From contig JAAXHL010000019.1 in the NCBI GenBank assembly GCA_012270865.1, positions 1 through 59,903 of the forward strand: a stretch of 59,903 nt of DNA, written 5' to 3'. Numbering within the stretch: the stretch's first letter is position 1; the number at the start of each line of letters is the position of its first letter. The position numbers and the translations under genes were made by a program. The DNA is from Candidatus Poribacteria bacterium. GTDB lineage: Bacteria; Poribacteria; WGA-4E; WGA-3G. Below the pieces are notes generated by a model. The model did not search any database and was not told where the DNA came from. It was given only the letters and a program-made list of their open reading frames with translations. Below are positions 25,439 to 34,321 of the stretch, in pieces.

Positions 25439-26377
25439 ATGCCATTAGAGATACCACAACTACTGGACGCGCTTAATTCGGTTACCGCGATTCCCATCAT
25501 CCCTTTCAAAGAAGGTAAAGTTGACGACACTGGACACGCTAAAAACATCGACTATTTGATGCACAACAACTACCTCGACGAAGGACGAAAGCGCGTCATC
25601 GCTATCGCGGGAACAAGTCTGATTCATCACATCAGTGAAACCGAGCAGCTTCGCATTATCGACAGAACCGGACAGCAGATCGGTGATGATGGCATCTTTA
25701 TCTCAGGTATCGTACCCAACCCTATCCACCAAGCCGGTCAACTCGTCGAAGCACAGTCCGAACTCCAAAGACCGCCAGATGCGTACCTACTCATGCCGCT
25801 GACCGGTGTCTCGAATCCTGAAGGGGTCTACCAACAGTACATGGAATTCGGCGAGAAATATGGCACAACTTGTGATGCACGCTTCCTCTACTATTTCCGT
25901 CAGAAACGGGATATGTCAGCCGTTATCCGTCTCTTGAACGACTCTCCACATTTCATCGGTGTGAAGATCGGAACCGGTGAAGAGGATGTCGAGCCGCTCG
26001 TTGAAGGGGTCGCGGACAGTGGGATTGTGATGTGGGGGATCGGGGATAGATGTACGCGTCCTGCACAGTTAGGCGCGATAGGGCATACCTCCGGCATCGC
26101 TGTCGCTTTCGCGCGGGCTTCGGATGAGATTAACAACGCACAGCGTCGTGGCGATTACCAGACCTCTGCCCAAGTTGAAGCCGACATCGCACCCCTTGAA
26201 GAGATCCGTTTCATGAACGAACGAGTCTATAACTATTCCGCAGTCGTTGAAGCGATGATCCTAAGCGGTTTCGATGACATCGCTGCCGGGACAGGCGGTC
26301 CGTTCAACCCACGCGTACCAGCGGACATTCAGGAACAACTCCGCAGGATAACACAGGACTTGAAGCGATACCATTAA
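25439..26377 (+). CDS. Dihydrodipicolinate synthase (DapA) family aldolase
   Basis: The 312-residue protein has the TIM-barrel aldolase layout of the DapA/NAL family. The Schiff-base Lys176 is in FIGVKIGTG, the active-site Tyr is in FLYYFRQK (151/152) and the usual G-T-T loop is GTS (58-60). The family converts pyruvate and an aldehyde to an aldol or splits sugar-acid aldols (KDG, N-acetylneuraminate). The surroundings make a sugar-acid aldolase more likely than lysine biosynthesis, but substrate residues do not settle it. AAAAGGAG precedes the ATG. It stands between two element copies (E and F). Confidence 0.83.
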   Translation: MPLEIPQLLDALNSVTAIPIIPFKEGKVDDTGHAKNIDYLMHNNYLDEGRKRVIAIAGTSLIHHISETEQLRIIDRTGQQIGDDGIFISGIVPNPIHQAGQLVEAQSELQRPPDAYLLMPLTGVSNPEGVYQQYMEFGEKYGTTCDARFLYYFRQKRDMSAVIRLLNDSPHFIGVKIGTGEEDVEPLVEGVADSGIVMWGIGDRCTRPAQLGAIGHTSGIAVAFARASDEINNAQRRGDYQTSAQVEADIAPLEEIRFMNERVYNYSAVVEAMILSGFDDIAAGTGGPFNPRVPADIQEQLRRITQDLKRYH

Positions 26378-26378
26378 G

Positions 26379-26503
26379 TAGGACTTACGCAGGCTGCTCT
26401 TTTGTAGCATAAACTTTCCAGTTTGTGCTACAAAAACGCTCGGTTTTCCAAGAAATCTCATCTAACAGAACGGGAAACTACAGTCAAAATTGCGTAAGTC
26501 CTA
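26379..26503. mobile_element. MITE-like element, copy F (beta cargo)
   Basis: It starts TAGGACTTACGCA and ends TTGCGTAAGTCCTA. The flanks TTAAG and TTATA agree in 3 of 5 positions. The cargo hairpin GTAGCATAAACT/AGTTTGTGCTAC has a longer stem than in other copies. Confidence 0.85.
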
Positions 26504-26561
26504 TTATAGCAAAGCCCATAATTATTTAAACACATCAAATCGAAGCAATTCCCATCTTATT

Positions 26562-26588
26562 CCCCCCTGATAAGGGGGGTTAGGGGGG
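26562..26588. repeat. Free-standing alpha-type G/C hairpin
   Basis: CCCCCC-TGATAA-GGGGGG followed by TTAGGGGGG is the alpha cargo hairpin without the element ends, 60 bases after copy F and ahead of rqcH. Confidence 0.7.
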
Positions 26589-26647
26589 TTATCTTCGGAC
26601 AAGTGTTCATTTATTTTCGGATTTTACTATAAGAAAAGATTTTGAAC

Positions 26648-28345
26648 ATGTCTTATGATAGTTTAGCATTACGCGTTATTGCGAAGGAACTCCGTGAAAC
26701 CCTTTTAGGCAGCACGATTCGACACATTGAGCAGGTGAACGCACACACCTTCTCATTCAAGGTCGGTCATGCTGCCGACACGCGTTGGCTGACGTTATCC
26801 GCACATTCGGTGCATGCCCGTGCACACCTCATCGAAAAACCGCCACCGGCGCAAAAACAGTCATATCTTGCAGATTTTCTCACAACGCACCTCAGACGTG
26901 GTAAGATTACCGAGATTGAGCAGATCGGTTGGGATCGGATACTTAAAATCACCGTCCAACCTATCTCTGACGAACCGATACAGCCGTCTCCGAAAGCCAT
27001 CATCGCTGAACTAATGGGCAAACACAGCAACATTATCCTCATCGACGCATCGGACGATAGGATTTTGGAAAGTCTCAAACGCATTGACGAGACGGTAAAC
27101 CGATACCGAGAGATTTTGCCCGGTGAAACGTATCGGCTGCCACCGCAACAAGGAAAAGTTGACCCGTTGGCTCTCGATAAGGAGGCTTTTACTGAACTGT
27201 TTGATGGACAATCGGAAGTCGGATGGCGACAACTTTTTGACAAGATAGACGGGTTCAGTCCAACGCTCGCGAAAGAGACCATCGCACGGGCAGCCGAAAC
27301 AGACCTCTGGGACGCTTACCAGCAGGTAATCACCTATTTCGACCCAGTGAACGCAGCACCGCAACTGCTCATGGACCAAGACGAACCACTTGCCGTATCC
27401 GCACTCCCACTACAGCAATTCCCGAATGCCACTATACAAACCTTCGACACGATGAACGATGCGGTCGATGCCTACTACGACGCAATCACGTTGAAGGAAC
27501 GTATCATCTCTGAGCAGAATACCCTGAAACAGGCGTTGAAGAAGCAGAAGAACCTACTGCGTCGGAAAGCGAAGGCACTACAAAATGATTTGGAGCGCGC
27601 AGAAAAATCCGAAGACTATCGTATCCAAGGCGAATTGATCCTCGCCAACTTACATACGATGACCCGCGGACAGCAGCAGGTCGAGTTGCAAAACTACTAC
27701 AGTCCCGAACTCGAAAAGTTGACAATCACGCTCAACCCTGAACAGACCCCTTCCGAAAATGCACAAACCTATTTCAAGAAATACACGAAAGCGAAACGTG
27801 GATATGCCCGTATCCAGCAGCTGATCTCAGATTTGGATGCCGATCAGGAGACGTTGCAGCTTTATGTATCCGAGTTGGAATCCGCGAAAACTTTAGACGA
27901 CCTCCAACGCCTCCGTGCCCAGTTCACCGAAATTGGCTATATCAAAGCACCGCAAGGTAGAAAGCAGAAACAACCGGCAGGCGAAGGTCCCTTCCGCAGA
28001 TACACCTCTACCAACGGTTTCCAGATGTATGTCGGAAAGAACAGTCAGTCCAACGATCTGCTCCTGCGTCAGATCGCCAAACCGAGCGATATGTGGCTTC
28101 ATGCAAAGCAGATACACGGTTCGCACGTCATCATCCGCAACCCAGAGAACCGTCCGGACATCCCGATGCCGACGTTATTACAAGCCGCGCAGCTCGCCGC
28201 CTATTATAGCAAAGCACATCACGCCAGCAATGTACCTGTTGATTATACGTGGGCGCGGTACGTCGTAAAACGGAAGGGTAACGTCGCAGGCTATGTGCAT
28301 TACACACGCGAAAAGACGCTGTATGTCGAACCAGCAGTGCCATGA
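26648..28345 (+). CDS. rqcH: Ribosome-associated quality-control factor RqcH (NFACT protein)
   Basis: The 565-residue protein (ATG 26648; an in-frame TTG lies two codons earlier) is an NFACT-family protein, also annotated as fibronectin-binding protein FbpA. The NFACT-N domain (1-~200) includes IGWDRILK with Asp96-Arg97, the pair needed for tRNA-dependent alanine tailing in the Bacillus protein. A coiled coil (~295-345, basic and Gln-rich) is followed by HhH-like and NFACT-R parts with YVGKNSQSNDLLLRQIAK and MWLHAKQIHGSHVII. RqcH binds stalled 50S subunits and adds C-terminal alanines to trapped chains. It appears to be a single-gene unit. The ribosome site is weak. Confidence 0.92.
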   Translation: MSYDSLALRVIAKELRETLLGSTIRHIEQVNAHTFSFKVGHAADTRWLTLSAHSVHARAHLIEKPPPAQKQSYLADFLTTHLRRGKITEIEQIGWDRILKITVQPISDEPIQPSPKAIIAELMGKHSNIILIDASDDRILESLKRIDETVNRYREILPGETYRLPPQQGKVDPLALDKEAFTELFDGQSEVGWRQLFDKIDGFSPTLAKETIARAAETDLWDAYQQVITYFDPVNAAPQLLMDQDEPLAVSALPLQQFPNATIQTFDTMNDAVDAYYDAITLKERIISEQNTLKQALKKQKNLLRRKAKALQNDLERAEKSEDYRIQGELILANLHTMTRGQQQVELQNYYSPELEKLTITLNPEQTPSENAQTYFKKYTKAKRGYARIQQLISDLDADQETLQLYVSELESAKTLDDLQRLRAQFTEIGYIKAPQGRKQKQPAGEGPFRRYTSTNGFQMYVGKNSQSNDLLLRQIAKPSDMWLHAKQIHGSHVIIRNPENRPDIPMPTLLQAAQLAAYYSKAHHASNVPVDYTWARYVVKRKGNVAGYVHYTREKTLYVEPAVP

Positions 28346-28421
28346 TAAAAAAATAAAAATCTTGCTTTCTTAATGGTTTTTGAGTATCATTTTATATAGA
28401 CCTAATTTTGGACAGACAACA

Positions 28422-28676
28422 ATGAATAAGCGTCACCAAAGAACATTGAACTCGATATTTACACAGCCTATTTCCGGGAATATAAAATGGCGTGATGTTG
28501 AGGCTTTATTGAGGAATTTGGGAGCTACCCTAAGTGAACGGGCAGGGTCGAGGGTAGCTGTTTCCCTTGAAGGACGTATTTCTTATTTTCATCGTCCGCA
28601 TCCGAGCCCAAATATGGATAAAGGAGCAGTCAGAGCCCTAAGAAAATTCCTTCAAAGTGTACGGATTACACCATGA
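28422..28676 (+). CDS. hicA: HicA-family toxin
   Basis: The 84-residue protein from the ATG at 28422 (MNKRHQRTLNSIF) has the small HicA double-stranded-RNA-binding-like fold: KWRDVEALLRNLGATLSERAGSRVAVSL and a C-terminal helix DKGAVRALRKFL. HicA toxins cut mRNA using a His after the Gly-Ser; here the motif is AGSRVAV, as in a common HicA subgroup, while RPHP in the second half supplies another conserved His. It is followed by a HicB gene, the usual order. The toxin stop TGA overlaps an ATG that starts an 8-codon dead reading, described under the 28664 repeat. Confidence 0.82.
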   Translation: MNKRHQRTLNSIFTQPISGNIKWRDVEALLRNLGATLSERAGSRVAVSLEGRISYFHRPHPSPNMDKGAVRALRKFLQSVRITP

Positions 28677-28747
28677 TTGAACACAAATACCAATAACACT
28701 TGAGGTGTCGCGAGCCTGAAATCGCGGGAGATTACACCATGATTGAA
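28664..28747. repeat. 18-bp direct repeat across the hicA-hicB junction
   Basis: GATTACACCATGATTGAA occurs at 28664-28681 and again at 28730-28747, 66 bp apart. The first copy overlaps the hicA stop and opens a reading M-I-E-H-K-Y-Q-stop; the second is the true hicB start. The segment between contains GGTGT/ACACC inverted pieces. It looks like a small tandem duplication with an insert that separated formerly overlapping genes. Confidence 0.7.
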
Positions 28748-29065
28748 TACAAAGGTTATATAGGGGCTGTCAATTTTGATCCAGAAATTGACCTTTTCCA
28801 TGGAACAGTAATTAATACCAATGACGTAATCACTTTCTATGGTGCATCTGTATCAGAACTCCGCGAAGAGATGCAAAAGTCGATCGAAGGGTACATTGAA
28901 TTCTGCAAGGAACAAGGGAAAATGCCTGAAAAGCCTTTCACAGGTGAATTCACGGTTCAAATGAGTCCCGAGATGCATTGCAAACTTGCTTTGAACGCCG
29001 AACAGCTTCACTTAGATTTTGATGGTTACCTTCAAACTGTTTTAGAAAAGGCTGCTTCAGCATAA
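28739..29065 (+). CDS. hicB: HicB-family antitoxin
   Basis: The 108-residue protein starts MIEYKGYIGAVNFDPEIDLF, the partial RNase-H-like fold of HicB antitoxins, continues with YGASVSELREEMQKSIEGYI and ends with MHCKLALNAEQLHLDFDGYL, a ribbon-helix-helix-type DNA-binding tail of the HicB group. It should neutralise the adjacent HicA and repress the pair. The Met at 28739 was chosen because the extra 13 upstream residues are coded by the duplicated junction. Gene order is toxin then antitoxin, as usual for hicAB. Confidence 0.85.
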   Translation: MIEYKGYIGAVNFDPEIDLFHGTVINTNDVITFYGASVSELREEMQKSIEGYIEFCKEQGKMPEKPFTGEFTVQMSPEMHCKLALNAEQLHLDFDGYLQTVLEKAASA

Positions 29066-29097
29066 TAGAGACTTTGTGAGCAATAAGGAAATTTTGC

Positions 29098-30173
29098 ATG
29101 ACAGATTTGAAAAATACTATCGCACATATCCTTGAGTATAGGCAACATTTAGCAGGAGCAAACGAAGCGACTATCCAGCAGTACGTTATTTTACCGATTC
29201 TGCGTGCCTTAGGGTGGGACAATGCTAATTTAGCGTCTATGGAAGTTTTACCTGAGTATGCTGTTACAGATGGGCAAGTTGATTACGCCCTAAAAGTGGG
29301 GCAGAAACTTACTTTATAGGACTTACGCATTTCATCTTAAAGTCCCCCTGATAAGGGGGATTTAGGGGGTTAATTCCTACTTTTTGCGTCTAAATGTCCA
29401 ATATTTTCTCAGTTTGCGTAAGTCCTGCTTTATTTATTGAGTGCAAAAAGTGGAATGAATCACTTGACAAACATGAAAACCAAATTGTAACCTATGCTGT
29501 TAAGGTAGGTATGCCTATTGTGTGCCTTACCAACGGCAAAGTATGGAGGTTTTACTTTTCATGGATAGAGGGGATCTCTGTAAGTGACAGGATTTTTTGT
29601 GAAACTGATATTGAGGATCGGGAAGCTGCCATTTCCGATTTAGAGAAATATCTTTTGAAATCCAATGTAGTATCAGGTGAAGCAGAATCGAAAGCTAAAA
29701 GTGCATTGGAAGAAAAAAGGAAAACGATCACTGCCGAAATTAATCCAATTGTTCCGAATCCTAATCCAGCTGACGACGAAACTGATAAACCTTCGGAAAC
29801 AAGACCTGTTACGGTTCTTCCTGAATCGGATGTTGAGTGGACAATAGACAGCGTTAGAAATTCATTGTCCCAAGAACTTATAAACTTCTTTGAAAGCAGA
29901 TACACTAAAGAAAATCTCAAATTGTTTTACGGAGGGGTTGCCACTGTACAGAATGTGATAAATAAAGAGGGATGGAAACTAAATCCTCCGAAATTTTCAC
30001 AAATGCTTTGTGGCTTTTGGCTAACCGATAAGGGCGTTATAGGAAGAATAAAAAGAATATTTGGAATTCTGCCTGAAGGTCTCTTTCCAGTTGACAAGGC
30101 TGTAGGTAGGGATGGCGAATTAATTAAGAGAAACCTAAAGCATTTATGTTACCGAGACTCTTTGTCAGAATAA
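29098..30173 (+). pseudogene. HsdR-N-like restriction/nuclease-related gene split by a MITE-like element
   Basis: The 5' part (29098-29316) reads MTDLKNTIAHILEYRQHL to DYALKVGQKLTL, then meets the element and a TAG stop at 29317. Downstream, FIECKKWNESLDKHENQ continues the same protein: D-x-x-L ... E-C-K-K is the PD-(D/E)xK nuclease core found in HsdR N-terminal domains. Removing the element and one CTTTA duplication rejoins GQKLTL to FIECKK in frame, giving about 319 residues. The 3' part has its own ATG at 29394 inside the element, made by one C-to-T change relative to sister copies, but no ribosome site. After the nuclease domain come a Pro-rich linker and an unassigned C-terminal domain. 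The intact gene was probably part of a defence or DNA-handling function. Confidence 0.85.
29317..29427. mobile_element. MITE-like element, copy G (alpha cargo), inside a gene
   Basis: 111 bp from TAGGACTTACGCA to TTGCGTAAGTCCTG, with a perfect CTTTA duplication at 29312-29316 and 29428-29432. It interrupts the nuclease-like gene. Near-identity to copies B and J suggests a fairly recent insertion. Confidence 0.93.
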
Positions 30174-30337
30174 ATAAAGAAGAAGCAGAGCAATTGGAGC
30201 GTGAACACGATGGATGTGAATTCTATGGGGTTAGCAAAGGTCAAAAAGTAGATTATATCTATTACGATATCCCTGAAGATATGTCAAGCCTTCTCCCTGT
30301 TCTTGAATTCGCATATAAAAAGCATACCGGCAATTGA
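30146..30337 (+). CDS. Small hypothetical protein
   Basis: The 63-residue reading MLPRLFVRINKEEAEQLERE to EFAYKKHTGN overlaps the end of the split nuclease gene by 28 bases in another frame. Composition is ordinary and acidic, with a short helix and a strand-rich GCEFYGVSKGQKVDYIYYDI. No family is recognised and there is no ribosome site. It could be a real small gene or the frame-shifted end of the upstream gene. Confidence 0.4.
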   Translation: MLPRLFVRINKEEAEQLEREHDGCEFYGVSKGQKVDYIYYDIPEDMSSLLPVLEFAYKKHTGN

Positions 30338-30389
30338 TTCTAATTTCCACTCACAGCAGACACCTTCCACCCCGAACTATCGAAATTTG

Positions 30390-30417
30390 TAGACATCATT
30401 TATAATTCTGTTATACT
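30390..30417 (+). promoter_or_regulatory. Promoter of the 242-residue secreted protein gene
   Basis: TAGACA (30390-30395) and TATACT (30412-30417) are 16 bases apart. AGGAGG follows before the ATG at 30451. The gap upstream to 30337 is otherwise featureless. Confidence 0.55.
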
Positions 30418-30450
30418 GTCTCCACAGATTCAACATAGGAGGAATTTGAC

Positions 30451-31179
30451 ATGAGACTTGCTAAATTGTTCATGCTGACGACTTTTTTCTGTGCAGTCAG
30501 TCTCTTTTCGGTAGGAAACGCCGATGCATTAGACGAATGGATATTTGTGGATATCGAACCCTATTCAAACACAAAACTCGTCGAACACGAATGGTGGACG
30601 CTGAACCCCGGCGACAGCACACTCTCGCGTCTCCCTATTGACGAAGTCGGTGAATTTGACGGACCAGATGGGAAAGTCGAATTCCAGATTATTGATGGTG
30701 CTATCGTCGTCTTCGGAACGAATGCAGCGAAATGGCCCAAGGCAGTCGAGGACATCGTCGTTGGTGGTCAAGCAAAGTTCGTCTATTTTTTCCACGCAAC
30801 TGGATGGGAACAAAACGGTGTGCCAAGTTACAAGTTCGTCATGCACTACCGAACTGGGAAAAAGGAAGAACTTGGGATGATTTCAAGCTTTAATTCTGAT
30901 GACTGGTGCCACGATGGTAACGCACTTGAAGATGATAACTCCGTCTGGGGTTGGATTTTGAAAGAAGGTGGACCCTGTGGACACGCAGGTTTAATTACCA
31001 CGAAATGGGAAAATCCACATCCTGGTGACTGGATTGAGACGATAGACATCGTCTCTTTGGAATTAGCATCAGTGCCAATAATTCCAGCGATTACGTTAGG
31101 TGAAGCGACACTCGCTGTCGACCCCGCTCAGAAACTGGCAATCACTTGGGGCAGTCTCAAGGGACCTCATAGATGGTAG
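30451..31179 (+). CDS. Secreted protein of unknown family with C-terminal W-G-x-L-K tail
   Basis: The 242-residue protein begins with a signal peptide (MRLAKLFMLTTFFCAVSLFS, cleavage likely after ADA near 26). The body is rich in Trp and Asp and looks beta-stranded (WIFVDIEPYSN, VEFQIIDGAIVVFG, AKFVYFFHATGW, YKFVMHYRTGKKEELG), possibly a carbohydrate-binding jelly roll, with two Cys (WCHDG, GPCGHAG) that could pair. The last 22 residues include LAVDPAQKLAITWGSLK, which matches the tails of the LamG proteins at 10.7 and 58.0 kb although the bodies differ. AGGAGG and a promoter lie upstream and a terminator follows, so it is a single-gene unit. Confidence 0.75.
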   Translation: MRLAKLFMLTTFFCAVSLFSVGNADALDEWIFVDIEPYSNTKLVEHEWWTLNPGDSTLSRLPIDEVGEFDGPDGKVEFQIIDGAIVVFGTNAAKWPKAVEDIVVGGQAKFVYFFHATGWEQNGVPSYKFVMHYRTGKKEELGMISSFNSDDWCHDGNALEDDNSVWGWILKEGGPCGHAGLITTKWENPHPGDWIETIDIVSLELASVPIIPAITLGEATLAVDPAQKLAITWGSLKGPHRW

Positions 31180-31212
31180 ATTGCTTAGCATAATTCGGGA
31201 CTTAACTTCTGC

Positions 31213-31240
31213 TGGCGGGGTTCCTAATCCCGCCATTTTT
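31213..31240 (+). terminator. Rho-independent terminator
   Basis: TGGCGGG/CCCGCCA form a 7-bp stem (31213-31219 and 31229-31235) followed by five T. It lies 34 bases after the secreted protein gene. Confidence 0.8.
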
Positions 31241-31324
31241 AGTTAACCGTTTCAGGTTAGGTTCATAAACCGGTATCTCACGATGACTGATAACTGACAA
31301 TCGAGAGGCGACAAGCATAAAAAA

Positions 31325-31353
31325 TTGACTTTACCGAGCGTGTATGCTATAAT
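31325..31353 (+). promoter_or_regulatory. Strong sigma70 promoter of groEL
   Basis: TTGACT (31325-31330), a 17-base spacer and a perfect TATAAT (31348-31353). No CIRCE element (TTAGCACTC with its inverted copy) is present, so HrcA control is unlikely here. AGGAGG is seven bases before the ATG. Confidence 0.85.
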
Positions 31354-31417
31354 TATGAAAGCGATCAAAAATCGCAACGCTTTTTAAGTCTCAATATAAC
31401 AACACTAAAATTAATAG

Positions 31418-33061
<1,644 letters not shown>

Positions 33062-33066
33062 AACAG

Positions 33067-33158
33067 CAGGACTTACGCAAATCCCATGCAGGCGGGGTTT
33101 GTAACCCCGCCTGACGCACGTACTATGTAGGATTTTATAAAAAAATGCGTAAGTCCTA
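33067..33158. mobile_element. MITE-like element, copy H (gamma cargo)
   Basis: 92 bp from CAGGACTTACGCA to TGCGTAAGTCCTA with a perfect 5-bp duplication AACAG (33062-33066 and 33159-33163). The cargo is nearly identical to copy C. Confidence 0.9.
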
Positions 33159-33165
33159 AACAGCA

Positions 33166-33190
33166 TAGGCGCGCTTCAAAAGCGCGCCTA
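33166..33190. terminator. Perfect 11-bp hairpin between groEL and the zinc-ribbon gene
   Basis: TAGGCGCGCTT and AAGCGCGCCTA pair fully around CAA. There is no long T-run on either side, so it may be a bidirectional terminator or a REP-like repeat between convergent genes. Confidence 0.5.
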
Positions 33191-33228
33191 CACATAATAT
33201 CCCTTCAAATAAGACGCTACGTTTACGA

Positions 33229-33753
33229 TCAATCTCTCCGTATTTGATACCGCGGTTCCATCCCACTATCCCAATCACAATCAAGACAAAACATCACGTC
33301 CGCGCCCAAATACTGGATATGCTCGCCTTGGCACTCTGGACACACCTTGACAGGTTTCTCCTGCTCCCCGATAGCACTCTCCTGGAAAATACTGAGATAG
33401 TATATCTTCAGTTCACCCGGATAACGGTGACCCATCGGACAACGGACTTGGTTGGCAGCATCACTCTCAAAACGGTCAATTGTTTCCCGTAGAAACGTCA
33501 ACCGACGATGACAGACAGGACACGGATTAGGTGTTAATTCCTTCAGAACAATGAGGTCCGTGTTTTCGTGCTGGATAGAGACCGTCAACGCAAGGTGATG
33601 GGCAAGTTGCAAATGTGATACGCCTTCGCGATCGAGAATATCAGCAAGCTCCGAGACGATCTTCGCATAACTTTGCGGGTTTAGCACGATCTCCGTCGGG
33701 ATCATTGTCCCGCCTTTTAAACTTGAGAGGAGTCGATAGATACGTTCCAGCAT
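33229..33753 (-). CDS. Zinc-ribbon protein of unknown function
   Basis: The 174-residue protein starts at the ATG at 33753, with GAGGGAG at a good distance; an upstream GTG is too close to that site. Residues ~1-75 are helical (LERIYRLLSSL, SYAKIVSELADILDREGV). The rest holds two Cys clusters: CPVC and CPMGH in the middle, and CPEC with CLDCDW near the C terminus, giving one or two zinc ribbons. Zinc ribbons bind nucleic acid or protein. It converges with groEL and is 38 bases downstream of the next small gene. No specific role can be assigned. Confidence 0.75.
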   Translation of the reverse strand: MLERIYRLLSSLKGGTMIPTEIVLNPQSYAKIVSELADILDREGVSHLQLAHHLALTVSIQHENTDLIVLKELTPNPCPVCHRRLTFLRETIDRFESDAANQVRCPMGHRYPGELKIYYLSIFQESAIGEQEKPVKVCPECQGEHIQYLGADVMFCLDCDWDSGMEPRYQIRRD

Positions 33754-33791
33754 GGGTGCCACTCCCTCTGTCTTTCCCGATAAACATTGTG

Positions 33792-34178
33792 CTAAACTGT
33801 ACTCTCTTCGGGTGGATCAGGTATCAATGCTGAACGCTCATTACCACTCCGAGCAAGTGGCGATTTGGATACACCTCTTTGTGAGCGGTATTCATCCGCA
33901 GGTTTATTCCTGAACACAATTAAATCCTCACCGTCGCGCTCAATACTATCACCTTTCATCAGGACAACTTCAAACTTCCGCATACTCGTCATAAAGTTAA
34001 TCGTAACGCGTGCGGAGGCTTCTAATTCGACACGCCAACCGGTGGCTGTTTTCGAGCGTGTGAACCGCTCGCTAATATCGATCGACTGCATCTGCGAAGC
34101 ATTGATGATGATACCACTTGCCGCCCCAATCTGATTTTGCGTTTCAACTGCGTTTTCGTTATTATTTTGTTCTGCCAT
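33792..34178 (-). CDS. Hypothetical protein
   Basis: The 128-residue protein starts MAEQNNNENAVETQNQ; the inner ATG at 34178 has GAGGTAGG upstream, preferred over 34214. The N terminus is Asn/Gln-rich and probably flexible. The middle (WRVELEASARVTINFMTSMR) is beta-like, followed by KFEVVLMKGDSIERDGEDLIVF. The tail is Pro/Ser-rich. There is no signal, membrane segment or recognised family. A good promoter lies upstream. It may be co-transcribed with the zinc-ribbon gene. Confidence 0.65.
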   Translation of the reverse strand: MAEQNNNENAVETQNQIGAASGIIINASQMQSIDISERFTRSKTATGWRVELEASARVTINFMTSMRKFEVVLMKGDSIERDGEDLIVFRNKPADEYRSQRGVSKSPLARSGNERSALIPDPPEESTV

Positions 34179-34214
34179 GTTTTGCCTACCTCTGTAAAAA
34201 TGTAATTTACTCAC

Positions 34215-34244
34215 ATTCTAACATAGAAATTGAGCAGTTGTCAA
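34215..34244 (-). promoter_or_regulatory. Promoter for the minus-strand small gene pair
   Basis: On the minus strand, TTGACA (34244-34239) and TAGAAT (34220-34215) are 18 bases apart, ending 36 bases before the ATG at 34178. Confidence 0.65.
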
Positions 34245-34265
34245 ACCTAATTTCTAAAAATCTGT

Positions 34266-34295
34266 TTGACATCGACACCATCATTAGACTATAAT
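34266..34295 (+). promoter_or_regulatory. Promoter of the VWA-DUF4159-DUF4175 region
   Basis: TTGACA (34266-34271) and TATAAT (34290-34295) have an 18-base spacer. It is back to back with the minus-strand promoter, 22 bases apart. Confidence 0.75.
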
Positions 34296-34321
34296 ATATC
34301 GTAAAACGGATTAGAAAAGAT

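Noticed and set aside
29394..30173. The 3' part of the split gene as an independent intact gene.
   Set aside because: Its first codons lie in the mobile element, there is no ribosome site, and removal of the element restores one continuous protein.
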